Shown: positions 1 to 7,994 of the stretch, in pieces | How the letters are laid out: every line of letters starts with the position of its first letter | Position numbering within the stretch: position 1 is the stretch's first letter | From: UBA2357 sp041916775 | GTDB taxonomy: Bacteria; Pseudomonadota; Gammaproteobacteria; Burkholderiales; Rhodocyclaceae | Reading direction: 5' to 3' | Assembly (NCBI GenBank): GCA_041916775.1 | Contig: JAYRYZ010000018.1 | Coordinates: 47,406-111,405 of the forward strand | Length of the DNA: 64,000 bases | Notes under the pieces: model-generated | The model's database searches: none | What the model saw: only the letters and a program-made list of their open reading frames with translations | What the model was told of the DNA's origin: nothing | Position numbers and translations under genes: made by a program

Positions 1-254
1 GTCGGCCCCAGCGCCAATGTCCCCAGCACCAACCCGGGCCACATCCCCCATCCCCAGGCGAGCAGCGCCGCCGCGCCGACCCCGGATGGCAGCCAGATCA
101 GCTTCTCGAAACCGGCACCCGCATCCGTCTGGAAGCTTGCCGCTGCTGCGAGCCACATGCATAGCGCAACGAACGCGATGCGCAGCGCGCGAGCGCGCGT
201 CTCCCCCGCCAGCACGAGCGGCGGTGTGGCGGCGTGCTCGAGTTGGGATTTCAC
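1..254 (-). CDS. MASE1-domain membrane sensor protein, N-terminal part only
   Basis: This reading frame starts at a GTG at 254 on the minus strand, preceded by a GGAGA ribosome-binding site six bases upstream, and runs off the left edge after 84 codons. The visible protein has a short basic N-terminus, a hydrophobic stretch (residues ~28-42), and then the sequence WLPSGVGAAALLAWGWGMWPG. The W-L-P-x-G ... W-P-G signature is typical of MASE1, an integral membrane sensory region found in front of histidine kinases and GGDEF or EAL proteins. The output domain lies outside the window, so the protein could be a kinase or a c-di-GMP enzyme. The frame and motif are seen directly; the class is inferred. 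Confidence 0.7.
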   Translation of the reverse strand, partial: MKSQLEHAATPPLVLAGETRARALRIAFVALCMWLAAAASFQTDAGAGFEKLIWLPSGVGAAALLAWGWGMWPGLVLGTLALGP

Positions 255-462
255 CGGCCGTCTCCGTTCATGTCTCCATTCTCGGCGCGGACGGGCGTGC
301 CGCCAATACGTAGGCTCCGCAACCCGGGCTCGGCGAGCGACGCGGCTACCGCGACAAGCACGTCACACGCCGTGCTGCAACACGGCGCATCCCACCTCAG
401 GGCGGCTTCTCGCGACCCGCGCGGCGCAATACACTGGCGTCCCGTCTCGAACCTGCGCCGCG

Positions 463-849
463 ATGACCGATTCTAGCCCCCCATCGGGCCCACCCCCTGT
501 GCCGAACTCCGCCTGCGCCCCCCACGCAGCGTTGCCGGGCAAGCTGCTCGCCGACTTGCCCGCGCCCGGCGCCGAGGAAGCCTTCGCCACCCTCTTCAGC
601 GCACCCGGCTGTCGCATCGAGCGCATCGTCTCGCACGGCCACGCGAGCCCACCTGGTTTCTGGTACGACCAGGACGAGGACGAGTGGGTCATGTTGGTGC
701 AAGGCGCGGCGACGCTGGCCTTCTACGACGGGCGCCGGCTGATGCTCTCCGCGGGCGACTGGGTGACGATCCCTGCGCACTGCCGCCACCGTGTGGAATC
801 CACCGCGCCCACGACGGTGTGGCTGGCGGTGTTCGCCCGCCGGAGCTGA
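463..849 (+). CDS. Cupin-domain protein
   Basis: A 128-residue single-domain cupin. Motif 1 is around residues 66-81 (GFWYDQDEDEWVMLVQG, with the acidic residue expected as metal ligand). Motif 2 is around residues 97-110 (AGDWVTIPAHCRHRV, with its conserved G, P and H). The first ~25 residues are proline-rich and low in complexity. The open frame extends further upstream, but the ATG at 463 gives the usual length for small cupins. The stop codon directly abuts the ATG of the next gene, so the two are probably co-transcribed. Substrate and enzymatic role cannot be read from the sequence; many such proteins are uncharacterised. Confidence 0.8.
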   Translation: MTDSSPPSGPPPVPNSACAPHAALPGKLLADLPAPGAEEAFATLFSAPGCRIERIVSHGHASPPGFWYDQDEDEWVMLVQGAATLAFYDGRRLMLSAGDWVTIPAHCRHRVESTAPTTVWLAVFARRS

Positions 850-1641
850 ATGCCGCGCATGTCCCGCGAACCCGACCTCTTCGCCCCCATCGCCGCACTG
901 ATGGCACGACACCTCGGCGGCCCACTGCCGGACGCCACCACACTCACGCGCATGCTGCACACGTGCGCGCCGGAGCTCACCGTCGAGGCCGACGTGGCGC
1001 TGCACTTCGTCGCCCAGCAGGGCGACGCGCGCGACTACGAAGCCGGCATCGGCGCGCTGGGTGCAATCCCCACCCGCCCCGACAACTGGCACGACTATTT
1101 CAACGCGCTCGCCTGGTGCGTGTGGCCACACAGCAAGCGCGCCTGCCATCGCGCGCACCTTGCCGAAATCGAGCAGCGCCGAGCGGCCGGCCTGCCCGGT
1201 CGCGGACCACGCCGCGATGCACTCACCCAATTCGACGAATGCGGCATCCTGGTGGTCTCCAGCGCCAGCGAAATCCTCGCCGCGCTCGCGAACCACGAAT
1301 GGGAAGAAGCGTTCTGGCAGCGCCGCGCCCGGCTGCTGGAGAGCACCCGCTTCCTCGTCTTCGGCCACGGCACCTGGGAACAACTGCGCACCCCATTTCA
1401 TGGGCTGTGCGCCAAGGCGCTCTACCGCGAGGTCGACGCCGCCTGGTTGACGCTCGACGCCCACGCACGCCAGCAGGAAGCCGACCGCTGGCTTGCCACC
1501 CGCCTCGCCGAACCGGCCACACTCCCCGGCCCCCGCGCGCTACGCCCGCTGCCACTGCTCGGCATTCCCGGCGTCACCAGTGAGAATGCCCGTGCGGACT
1601 ACTACCGCGACGCCAGTCAGTTCCGGCCGCGGCGGCTCTGA
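850..1641 (+). CDS. DUF3025 family protein
   Basis: A 263-residue protein that begins immediately after the cupin stop codon, so translational coupling is likely; ATG 859 is an alternative start. The segment NWHDYFNALAWCVWPHSK (residues ~79-96) is the hallmark of the DUF3025 family, a conserved proteobacterial family of unknown function. No signal peptide or membrane segment is apparent, so it is probably cytoplasmic. Function is unknown. Linkage to a cupin is the only contextual hint. Confidence 0.8.
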   Translation: MPRMSREPDLFAPIAALMARHLGGPLPDATTLTRMLHTCAPELTVEADVALHFVAQQGDARDYEAGIGALGAIPTRPDNWHDYFNALAWCVWPHSKRACHRAHLAEIEQRRAAGLPGRGPRRDALTQFDECGILVVSSASEILAALANHEWEEAFWQRRARLLESTRFLVFGHGTWEQLRTPFHGLCAKALYREVDAAWLTLDAHARQQEADRWLATRLAEPATLPGPRALRPLPLLGIPGVTSENARADYYRDASQFRPRRL

Positions 1642-1842
1642 ACGCTGCGCCGCAACCAATAGCTGCCGACCATACTTCCTGGGCGTTGGGCCGCTGGAGA
1701 GTCGGCATCCATGAATAGCTCTAGCGCCGAGCACCGATCAACCCGATGAGCGGCGCAAGCCTGAGAGACGTCCGCAGGTTCGGCTCGCCGAATCCGCGTG
1801 GGCCAGGTGCGCCTTGCCTCCGGCGTGATCAATCGCCCCGCA

Positions 1843-3930
1843 TCAAGCGGTGCGGAACTTGCCCGACAGCGCCGCCAGGCCCACCGCCAGGCGCTGCAGG
1901 CCGGACGCGGCAGCGTCGGTCTGGCGTGAGGTGCTCACCATCTCCTCGGTCCCTTGCGAAACACTCTCCACCCGGGCCGCGATCTCGCGCGCCGCCACCG
2001 CCTGCTCCTGCAGCGCAAGAGTGATCGCGTCCACCGCCTCGGTCACGCGGGTGCTGCCCTGGCGCATCGCCTGGAGCTCCTCGCCCGCATGCGAGGCGAG
2101 CCTGACGCCAGCGCCCACACGCGCGACGCCGTGCTCCATGCTCGCGCCGGCAGTCTCGGCCTTGTGCTGGATGGCGTCGATCATCGACGAGATCTGCAGG
2201 GTGGCCGTACCGGTGCGCTCGGCCAGCTTGCGCACCTCGTCCGCGACCACGGCGAAGCCGCGCCCCTGCTCACCCGCGCGTGCGGCCTCGATGGCAGCGT
2301 TGAGCGCGAGCAGGTTGGTCTGGTCGGCGATGTCTCGGATCACCGTGACGATCGCCGAGATCTCACCGACCTGGTCCTTCAGCGCGCGAATGCCTGTGGC
2401 CGTTTCCGAGACGGAGCCGGCGATGCGGTGCATCTCGTCGATGGTCTCGCGGATGATGCGCGCGCTCTCCTCGGAACGCCGCGCCGAATCCAGCGTCACG
2501 GTACGCGCATCGCCTGCGTTGGCGCCGACCTGGTCGATGGACACCGACAACTGCTCGACCGCCGCGGCCATGCTGCTCGTCGCTGCGGCCTGGCTCTCCG
2601 CCGTGCCCGAGACATTGGCCGAGGCCCCGCCGAGCTCGCTTGCCTGGTTCGACAGCTCGGCCATGTTGTGGCGCAGCTCGCCGATGATCTCCTGCAGGTT
2701 GTTGCGCATGATGCTCATCTGCGCGAGCAGCCGGCCGATCTCGTCCTCGCCGTCGGCAGGCACCTGAATGCTCAGGTTGCCGACCGCGATCGCCTGCGCC
2801 GCCTCGCCCGCGATCGCGAAGCCATGCTTGAGGCGACGCAGCACGCTCCAGCCCATCAGGGTGCCGAGCGTCACGCCCAGGCCGAAGAGGACGGCGTAGA
2901 TGATGAACTCGCGCTGATGGCGGGCGTTGAGCAGCGCGACCTCGCCCGACGCGCTGCTGGCCTGGGCGCGTCGCAGCGCCTCGAGGGCCGCGTGCGCGGC
3001 GGCACCCTCGCCGTTGCGTGCGGCGAGCAGCGCCTGCAGCACATCCGGCCCGGCGTCACCACGCTGGATGCGTGCCGCAAGCGCCTCGAGCTGCCGCCAC
3101 CAGGCGGCCATTGCGGTCGAGAAGGCTTCCAGGTCGGTCGCGCTGCCGCCCAGACCTGCGCTCTCACGGTAGCGGCTCCAGTGCTGCTCGAGTTGCTCGC
3201 GCTGCGCGCGCACGGCCTCGACCGGCGCGCCGGGCTGCTGCTGGGCGGCGAGTTGCAGCGCCAGCAGCAGCTCGCCATGGCCACCGTCCAAGCGCTCTGC
3301 GACCTCGCCGAGCTGCAGTGCCGGCAGCATGTTGGCGTCGTAGAGGCGCTGCAGGCTGTTGCGCGCCTCGTTCAGGCCATACACGCCGAGGAAGATCGAC
3401 AGGTAGAACAGGGCTGTGGCGAAAGCAGCCCATGCCCAGAAACGCTGCGCGATCGTCACCCGCTGCAGACGCACGCGCAGCCCGGCGAAGAGTCCCCGGC
3501 CCACCACCCTGCCTTCGTGCAGCTTGATTGCCTCACCGGCGCGCATGCGCGCGTACAGGGCCTCGGCAGCGGCAATCTCTTGCGCGCCGGGCGCGGTGCG
3601 GACGGAGTGATAGCCGCCATCGGGCAGCGGGTTGGCGTTCGCTCGCACCCCGTAGTGGCCGCCATCCTTGCGCCGGTTCTTCACCAGGCCACTCCACGGG
3701 CGACCGCGCTTCAGCGTGGCCCACATGTCGCGGAAGGCCTCGGCGGGCATGTCGGGGTGGCGCACCATGTTGTGCGGCTGGCCCAGCAGTTCCTCACGGG
3801 AGAAACCCGACACTTCGACGAAGGCCTCGTTCGCATGCACGATGCGGCCCTTGGCGTCGGTGCGCGTCACGATCGTCGTGCCCTCCGGGACCGGATGGTT
3901 GCGTTGGGTCACAGGCATGTTGACACGCAT
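1843..3930 (-). CDS. PAS-containing methyl-accepting chemotaxis protein (Aer-like)
   Basis: A 695-residue chemoreceptor. An N-terminal PAS domain (~15-115, including TDAKGRIVHANEAFVEVSGF) resembles the Aer type. It is followed by a transmembrane helix (~165-187), a ~150-residue helical region resembling a four-helix-bundle ligand domain, a second transmembrane helix (~340-362), a HAMP-like stretch and the MCP signalling domain. The conserved tip GEQGRGFAVVADEVRKLAER lies around residue 550. The start at 3930 was chosen over an upstream in-frame ATG because AGGAG precedes it at proper spacing. Aer proteins usually have one membrane anchor. Two helices flanking an extra domain suggest combined PAS (redox or energy) and periplasmic sensing. 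The signal is unknown. Confidence 0.88.
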   Translation of the reverse strand: MRVNMPVTQRNHPVPEGTTIVTRTDAKGRIVHANEAFVEVSGFSREELLGQPHNMVRHPDMPAEAFRDMWATLKRGRPWSGLVKNRRKDGGHYGVRANANPLPDGGYHSVRTAPGAQEIAAAEALYARMRAGEAIKLHEGRVVGRGLFAGLRVRLQRVTIAQRFWAWAAFATALFYLSIFLGVYGLNEARNSLQRLYDANMLPALQLGEVAERLDGGHGELLLALQLAAQQQPGAPVEAVRAQREQLEQHWSRYRESAGLGGSATDLEAFSTAMAAWWRQLEALAARIQRGDAGPDVLQALLAARNGEGAAAHAALEALRRAQASSASGEVALLNARHQREFIIYAVLFGLGVTLGTLMGWSVLRRLKHGFAIAGEAAQAIAVGNLSIQVPADGEDEIGRLLAQMSIMRNNLQEIIGELRHNMAELSNQASELGGASANVSGTAESQAAATSSMAAAVEQLSVSIDQVGANAGDARTVTLDSARRSEESARIIRETIDEMHRIAGSVSETATGIRALKDQVGEISAIVTVIRDIADQTNLLALNAAIEAARAGEQGRGFAVVADEVRKLAERTGTATLQISSMIDAIQHKAETAGASMEHGVARVGAGVRLASHAGEELQAMRQGSTRVTEAVDAITLALQEQAVAAREIAARVESVSQGTEEMVSTSRQTDAAASGLQRLAVGLAALSGKFRTA

Positions 3931-4172
3931 CGGGTGAAGCTCCTGGTAGGGTGGGCGTGGCCTCGCGTTCGGGCAGAACGCCGTATCTTCGGCCATACGC
4001 CTCATATTGGGCAAGCGGCAGGGTGATAGCTGCGGACAGTTGCATGAGCATCCTGTCCCCGAGCCCGGTCAGGGCAATGCGGTATTTGCAGCAAGAATCG
4101 AACCCGGCGACCTCCGGCCATCGCAGCTTTCCGGCCCATTCAGGGACCGGCTCGGACCGAGGACGACGAGAC

Positions 4173-5363
4173 TCAGGTTGATGTGCGGGAGGGCCGAGCC
4201 CCCTCGTGCAACACGGCCGGCACATGCTGAAGCGCCTGCAGCAGATCATCCACCAGGTCCTGCACCGCCTCGATACCGACCGAAAGCCGGATCAGGTCCG
4301 GCGGGCACGGACTACCCGGGCCTTCCACGCTGGCGCGGTGCTCCGCGAGGCTCTCCACCGCACCGAGCGAGGTCGCACGCTTGAACACCTGCAGGCGCGC
4401 AGTGACCTCGCGTGCCGCCGCCTCGCCGCCCGTGACGCGGATCGACAGCATGCCGCCGAAGCCGCCCTGCATCTGGCGCGCCGCCACCGCATGCTGCGGA
4501 TGCGAGGCTAGCCCCGGGTAGAGCACCGCATGCAACGCGGGGTGGCCTTCCAGCGCCTTCGCGATCGCCATCGCGCTGGCCGAGGCCTGCGCCACGCGCA
4601 GGTGCAGGGTGCGCATGCCGCGCAGCAGCAGCCACGCCTCGAAGGGCCCGAGGATCGCACCGCCGAGGTTGCGATTGCGGCGGACGCACTGCCAGCGCGG
4701 GCCATCCTCACGCGCGACGAGCGCGCCGGCGATCACGTCGGAGTGGCCGTTGAGGTACTTGGTCGCCGAGTGCAGCACGATGTCCGCCCCGAGCGCCAGG
4801 GGCTGGCTCAGCACCGGCGTCGCCACGGTGGAATCCACCACCAGCTGGGCGCCGGCGGCATGCGCGGCACTCGCCGCGGCGGCAATGTCGGTGACCTCCC
4901 AGCCGGGGTTGGCCGGCGTCTCGATCCACACCAGCTCGGCGGGCTCGCGCAGCAGCGCCTGCAGCGCGTCGATGTCGCCGCCGTCGAAGAACTCCAGCCG
5001 AAGCTGCCACTGCGCCGCGAACGCCACCAGCCAGTTGCGCAGCGCCCAATACATGTTGCGGCTCGCGACAAGCCGCTGGCCGGGCTGCAAGGTCTGCACC
5101 ACCGCGGTCGCCGCCGCCATGCCCGACGCGAACAGCAAGGATTGATGGCCGCCCTCGAGCGCGGTCAGCACGGCCTCCGCCTGGTCGTATGCAGGACTGA
5201 AGTCGCGCCCGTACAGGCGTCCGCCCGGGTAACTGCCGTCGCCTGCGCGCTCGAAGGTGCTGGAGACATGAATCGGCGGTGCGATGTCGTGGAACGGCTT
5301 GGCGATCTGCCCCAGCGCCTGCGCGCACAGGGTCTGCGGGGAAAGTCGGGGGTCATGGGACAT
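4173..5363 (-). CDS. Cys/Met metabolism PLP-dependent enzyme (transsulfuration family)
   Basis: A 396-residue fold-type I PLP enzyme of the cystathionine gamma-synthase/beta-lyase family. The PLP lysine is K202 in SATKYLNGHSD, with D177 (VVDSTVATP) expected to contact the PLP ring nitrogen, and ASGMAAAT (79-86) forms the phosphate-binding loop. Residues 28-37 (APPIHVSSTF) match the family N-terminus. Length is normal. The start MSHDPRL at 5363 is preferred over an upstream in-frame start because it begins where homologues do, although its ribosome-binding site is weak. The sequence does not decide between cystathionine beta-lyase, gamma-synthase or sulfhydrylase, so no symbol is given. Confidence 0.85.
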   Translation of the reverse strand: MSHDPRLSPQTLCAQALGQIAKPFHDIAPPIHVSSTFERAGDGSYPGGRLYGRDFSPAYDQAEAVLTALEGGHQSLLFASGMAAATAVVQTLQPGQRLVASRNMYWALRNWLVAFAAQWQLRLEFFDGGDIDALQALLREPAELVWIETPANPGWEVTDIAAAASAAHAAGAQLVVDSTVATPVLSQPLALGADIVLHSATKYLNGHSDVIAGALVAREDGPRWQCVRRNRNLGGAILGPFEAWLLLRGMRTLHLRVAQASASAMAIAKALEGHPALHAVLYPGLASHPQHAVAARQMQGGFGGMLSIRVTGGEAAAREVTARLQVFKRATSLGAVESLAEHRASVEGPGSPCPPDLIRLSVGIEAVQDLVDDLLQALQHVPAVLHEGARPSRTST

Positions 5364-6009
5364 GAGAAAGCACCAGGCATGGATTGCAAAGAGGCCGCAG
5401 AGAGGCGGGACCGCGCGCACCAACAGGAACCGCCGCGCCCTGCGCCGCGTTTCGAGTCCGAGCGACCGAAGGTCGTCGCTGGAATGGCAAGGTCAGAGCG
5501 GGGCCGATTCGACGACTCGAACAGCAGGCGGCCTTACATGCTACACGCTGGCAGCGAAAAAGCCCGGCCCAGACAGCATGCTTGGCGGGCACCGCTGCGT
5601 ACGCGCGCTGCGCTATCCATCACCGACAGCCTCAGCGCAGCCTGCCAGGCTTCCAGACTCAAGCCCTCCACGCGCAAAATTCGCGCGTGCTGTACGTCAC
5701 CGGCGTCACGCACTCGGCCAGCGCGTGGCAGGCAATCCCGAGGTCATTGGCGCAAATGGGGGTGCCGGCGTCTTCAGCCGGGCTACAGAGACCATGTCCG
5801 CATCAGCCACACCACGCAAGCAGCGCGGGACGACGACATTCTAGATACTCCAATTCAAGGAGTACCGTATAGGCAATACGAAGGAGATTGGATCGAGGAC
5901 TGTGCGGTTGTGGCTCCGAAGACTTGGAGCAGCATCGGAGCATACCGTGTGGGCTTTGCTCCAACTTACCGCAGCGCGAACCATAAGACTATGATTCGAT
6001 TTGAATTTT
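5364..6009. other. Long non-coding interval between the PLP enzyme and tRNA-Pro
   Basis: No convincing gene is visible in these ~650 bases; the open frames here are antisense extensions of the neighbouring gene. Base composition changes inside the interval. The part next to the PLP gene is GC-rich. The ~170 bases adjoining the tRNA 3' end (about 5840-6009) are markedly richer in A and T than the rest of the window. No transposase, integrase remnant or copy of the tRNA 3' end was found. Confidence 0.5.
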
Positions 6010-6086
6010 TGGTCGGGGAAAGAGGATTCGAACCTCCGGCCCCTGCGTCCCGAACGCAGTGCTCTACCAGGCTGAGCTATTCCCCG
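6010..6086 (-). tRNA. tRNA-Pro (anticodon CGG)
   Basis: Read on the minus strand, the 77-base sequence folds as a full cloverleaf. The acceptor stem is CGGGGAA/TTCCCCG with discriminator A and an encoded CCA end at 6012-6010. The D arm contains AGCCTGGTAG. The anticodon stem CTGCG/CGCAG closes the loop TTCGGGA, and the T arm is GGAGGTTCGAATCCTC. The anticodon CGG reads CCG proline codons. It lies 27 bases downstream of the ispB stop codon on the same strand. Confidence 0.97.
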
Positions 6087-6113
6087 ACACTTTGATGCAA
6101 CTGAACTCTCGCG

Positions 6114-7082
6114 CTAATGATTTCTCGTCACCGCGAAAGAACATAATTCTAGCAGCGAGTTCTTGAAAATGGAAGGGGGAAGTCCGCTCAAGGCTTCGCG
6201 CGCGCGCGTGGCCTCTTCTTCGGCGCTGCGGCGGGAGTCGTCGAGCGCGCCGGTGGCGTGGATGATCTCGAGCACCGACTGGAAATCGTCGCGTCCGCCC
6301 GTCTCGATCGCGGCGCGGACCCGTGCGGACTCTTCGGGGGAGCCCTTCTGCATCGCGAAGATCAGTGGAAGCGTAGGCTTGCCCTCGGCGAGGTCGTCGC
6401 CCAGGTGCTTGCCGAGCGCGGCCTCGTCGGAGGTGTAGTCGAGCACATCGTCGATGATCTGGAACGCGGTGCCAAGATGCATGCCGAACGCGGCGACTTG
6501 CGCTTCGAGTACGGAATCCGCGCCCGCGAGGATGGCACCGAGGCGAGTGGCGGCCTCGAACAGCTTCGCGGTCTTGTAGCGGATCACGCGCAGGTAGTCG
6601 TCGATCTCGACGTCCGCGTTGTGGCAGTTGAGAAGCTGCAGCACCTCGCCTTCGGCGATGATGTTGGTGGCGTCAGCAAGCACCTGCATCACGCGCAGGT
6701 CATTGACACCGACCATCATCTGGAAGGCACGCGAATAGAGAAAGTCGCCGACCAGTACCGACGCGGCATTGCCGAACAGCGCATTCGCGGTCTTGTTGCC
6801 GCGCCGCAGGTCGGATTCGTCGACCACGTCGTCGTGCAGCAAGGTGGCAGTGTGGATGAATTCGACCACCGCTGCCAGCTCATGGTGATGCCTGCCCTCG
6901 TAGCCGAGCGCATTCGCACAGAACACCAGCAGCGCGGGGCGCAGGCGCTTTCCGCCGCTATGGATGATGTATTCGGCAACCTGCCGGATCAGCACGACAT
7001 CGGAGTGCAGTCGCTGACGAATGACCGCATCGACAGCCTGCATGTCGGCAGTGACGGGGGCGAGAATCGGCGGAATCGACAA
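6114..7082 (-). CDS. ispB: Octaprenyl diphosphate synthase (trans-polyprenyl synthase)
   Basis: A 322-residue trans-isoprenyl diphosphate synthase. It would extend farnesyl diphosphate with isopentenyl diphosphate to make the ubiquinone side chain. The first aspartate-rich motif is DDVVD (84-88), followed by LRRG; the second is DDVLD (211-215) in a FQIIDDVLDY context. The substrate-binding GGKRLRP is at 43-49. Length matches IspB. In many beta- and gammaproteobacteria ispB lies divergent from rplU; here rplU is about 20 kb away. The exact chain length (C40 versus other) is inferred from family resemblance. Confidence 0.93.
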   Translation of the reverse strand: MSIPPILAPVTADMQAVDAVIRQRLHSDVVLIRQVAEYIIHSGGKRLRPALLVFCANALGYEGRHHHELAAVVEFIHTATLLHDDVVDESDLRRGNKTANALFGNAASVLVGDFLYSRAFQMMVGVNDLRVMQVLADATNIIAEGEVLQLLNCHNADVEIDDYLRVIRYKTAKLFEAATRLGAILAGADSVLEAQVAAFGMHLGTAFQIIDDVLDYTSDEAALGKHLGDDLAEGKPTLPLIFAMQKGSPEESARVRAAIETGGRDDFQSVLEIIHATGALDDSRRSAEEEATRAREALSGLPPSIFKNSLLELCSFAVTRNH

Positions 7083-7235
7083 GGTTGCGTCGCTCAGGAA
7101 AAAGCCGGGATGTTAGGCGGCAGGTTAGCCCCAGTCAACCGAAGCCGTGCACACGCCAGTTCGATAATTCAGGCACTTGCATTCCAGTGCCATGCGGGGG
7201 GGCGCGCAAGGGCGTACACGGCAGGGCGGGCGCTG

Positions 7236-7976
7236 TCATGAGGCGGTGACGATGTCCGGTCGGTCGGTGATGATGCATTCGACACCGAGCGAGAGAAAGC
7301 GTTGCGCCTCTGCGGGGTCATTCACGGTGTACAGCACGACCCACAGCCCTGCAGCCCTGATGTCGGCGATCGCTGCCACGTCGAAGCAGGCGGCATCCGC
7401 ATGCAGGGATACCACACCCAGCTCGCGGCAACGGGAAAGCCAGTCTCTCGGCAGATCCTCGACCAGCAGGCCGCGCGGCAGCATGGGTGCTGCCTCCGCG
7501 GCGGCGGCCAACGCCACCTCGGAAAAGGAAGACAGCAGCGGCGGCAACGCCGCTCCAGCCCACAGCTGTGCGGCATCGGCCGCAACCCGCCTTCCCGTCT
7601 CGACCTCGTGCCCCGTGGCCGGCTTGATCTCCACGTTCGCGGCCAGACCGAGCGCCCGACAGCGGCGGGCGAGTGGGGCGAAGCGCGGCATCGGCTCGCC
7701 GGCAAAACGTTCGCTGAACCAACTGCCGGCGTCCAACGCGAGGAGTTGCGCGTCGCTCGATCCGGCAACCGTGCCGCTGCCATCGCTGGTGCGTTCGAGC
7801 GTCTCGTCATGGATGACGAAGGGCGTCGACTCGGCATTCAGCATCACGTCGAACTCCACCCCGCCACAGCCGAGCCCGGCCGAGAGGTTGAGCCCCGCTA
7901 GCGTGTTCTCGGGTGCCAGCGTCCCGCCGCAGCGATGCGCCAGCACACGGGGATAGGGCCAGTCGCGCAAGGCCAT
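7236..7976 (-). CDS. ugpQ: Glycerophosphodiester phosphodiesterase (UgpQ type)
   Basis: A 246-residue GDPD-family TIM-barrel enzyme that would hydrolyse glycerophosphodiesters to glycerol 3-phosphate and an alcohol. Catalytic and metal-binding elements are visible: HR at 14-15, PENT at 22-25, VEFDVML at 39-45 and the second catalytic His in VIHDETLERT (~H55). There is no signal peptide, so it is probably cytoplasmic like UgpQ. It starts 18 bases after the stop codon of a solute-binding protein gene and is likely co-transcribed with it, which fits degradation of imported glycerophosphodiesters. Confidence 0.88.
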   Translation of the reverse strand: MALRDWPYPRVLAHRCGGTLAPENTLAGLNLSAGLGCGGVEFDVMLNAESTPFVIHDETLERTSDGSGTVAGSSDAQLLALDAGSWFSERFAGEPMPRFAPLARRCRALGLAANVEIKPATGHEVETGRRVAADAAQLWAGAALPPLLSSFSEVALAAAAEAAPMLPRGLLVEDLPRDWLSRCRELGVVSLHADAACFDVAAIADIRAAGLWVVLYTVNDPAEAQRFLSLGVECIITDRPDIVTAS

Positions 7977-7994
7977 GTGTGCGACCTGCGCCTG

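Noticed and set aside
397..1464. 355-codon minus-strand open frame over the cupin/DUF3025 genes
   Set aside because: The plus-strand cupin and DUF3025 proteins have clear motifs; this frame has none.
1954..4026. 690-codon plus-strand open frame
   Set aside because: Shadow of the chemoreceptor gene on the opposite strand.
6010..6086. tRNA-Pro as an active attachment site of a genomic island
   Set aside because: No integrase, no duplicated tRNA end and no phage-like genes nearby; only the flanking AT-rich tract is noted.
4530..6095. 521-codon plus-strand open frame reaching the tRNA
   Set aside because: Antisense to the PLP enzyme gene and then through non-coding DNA and the tRNA; no family resemblance.
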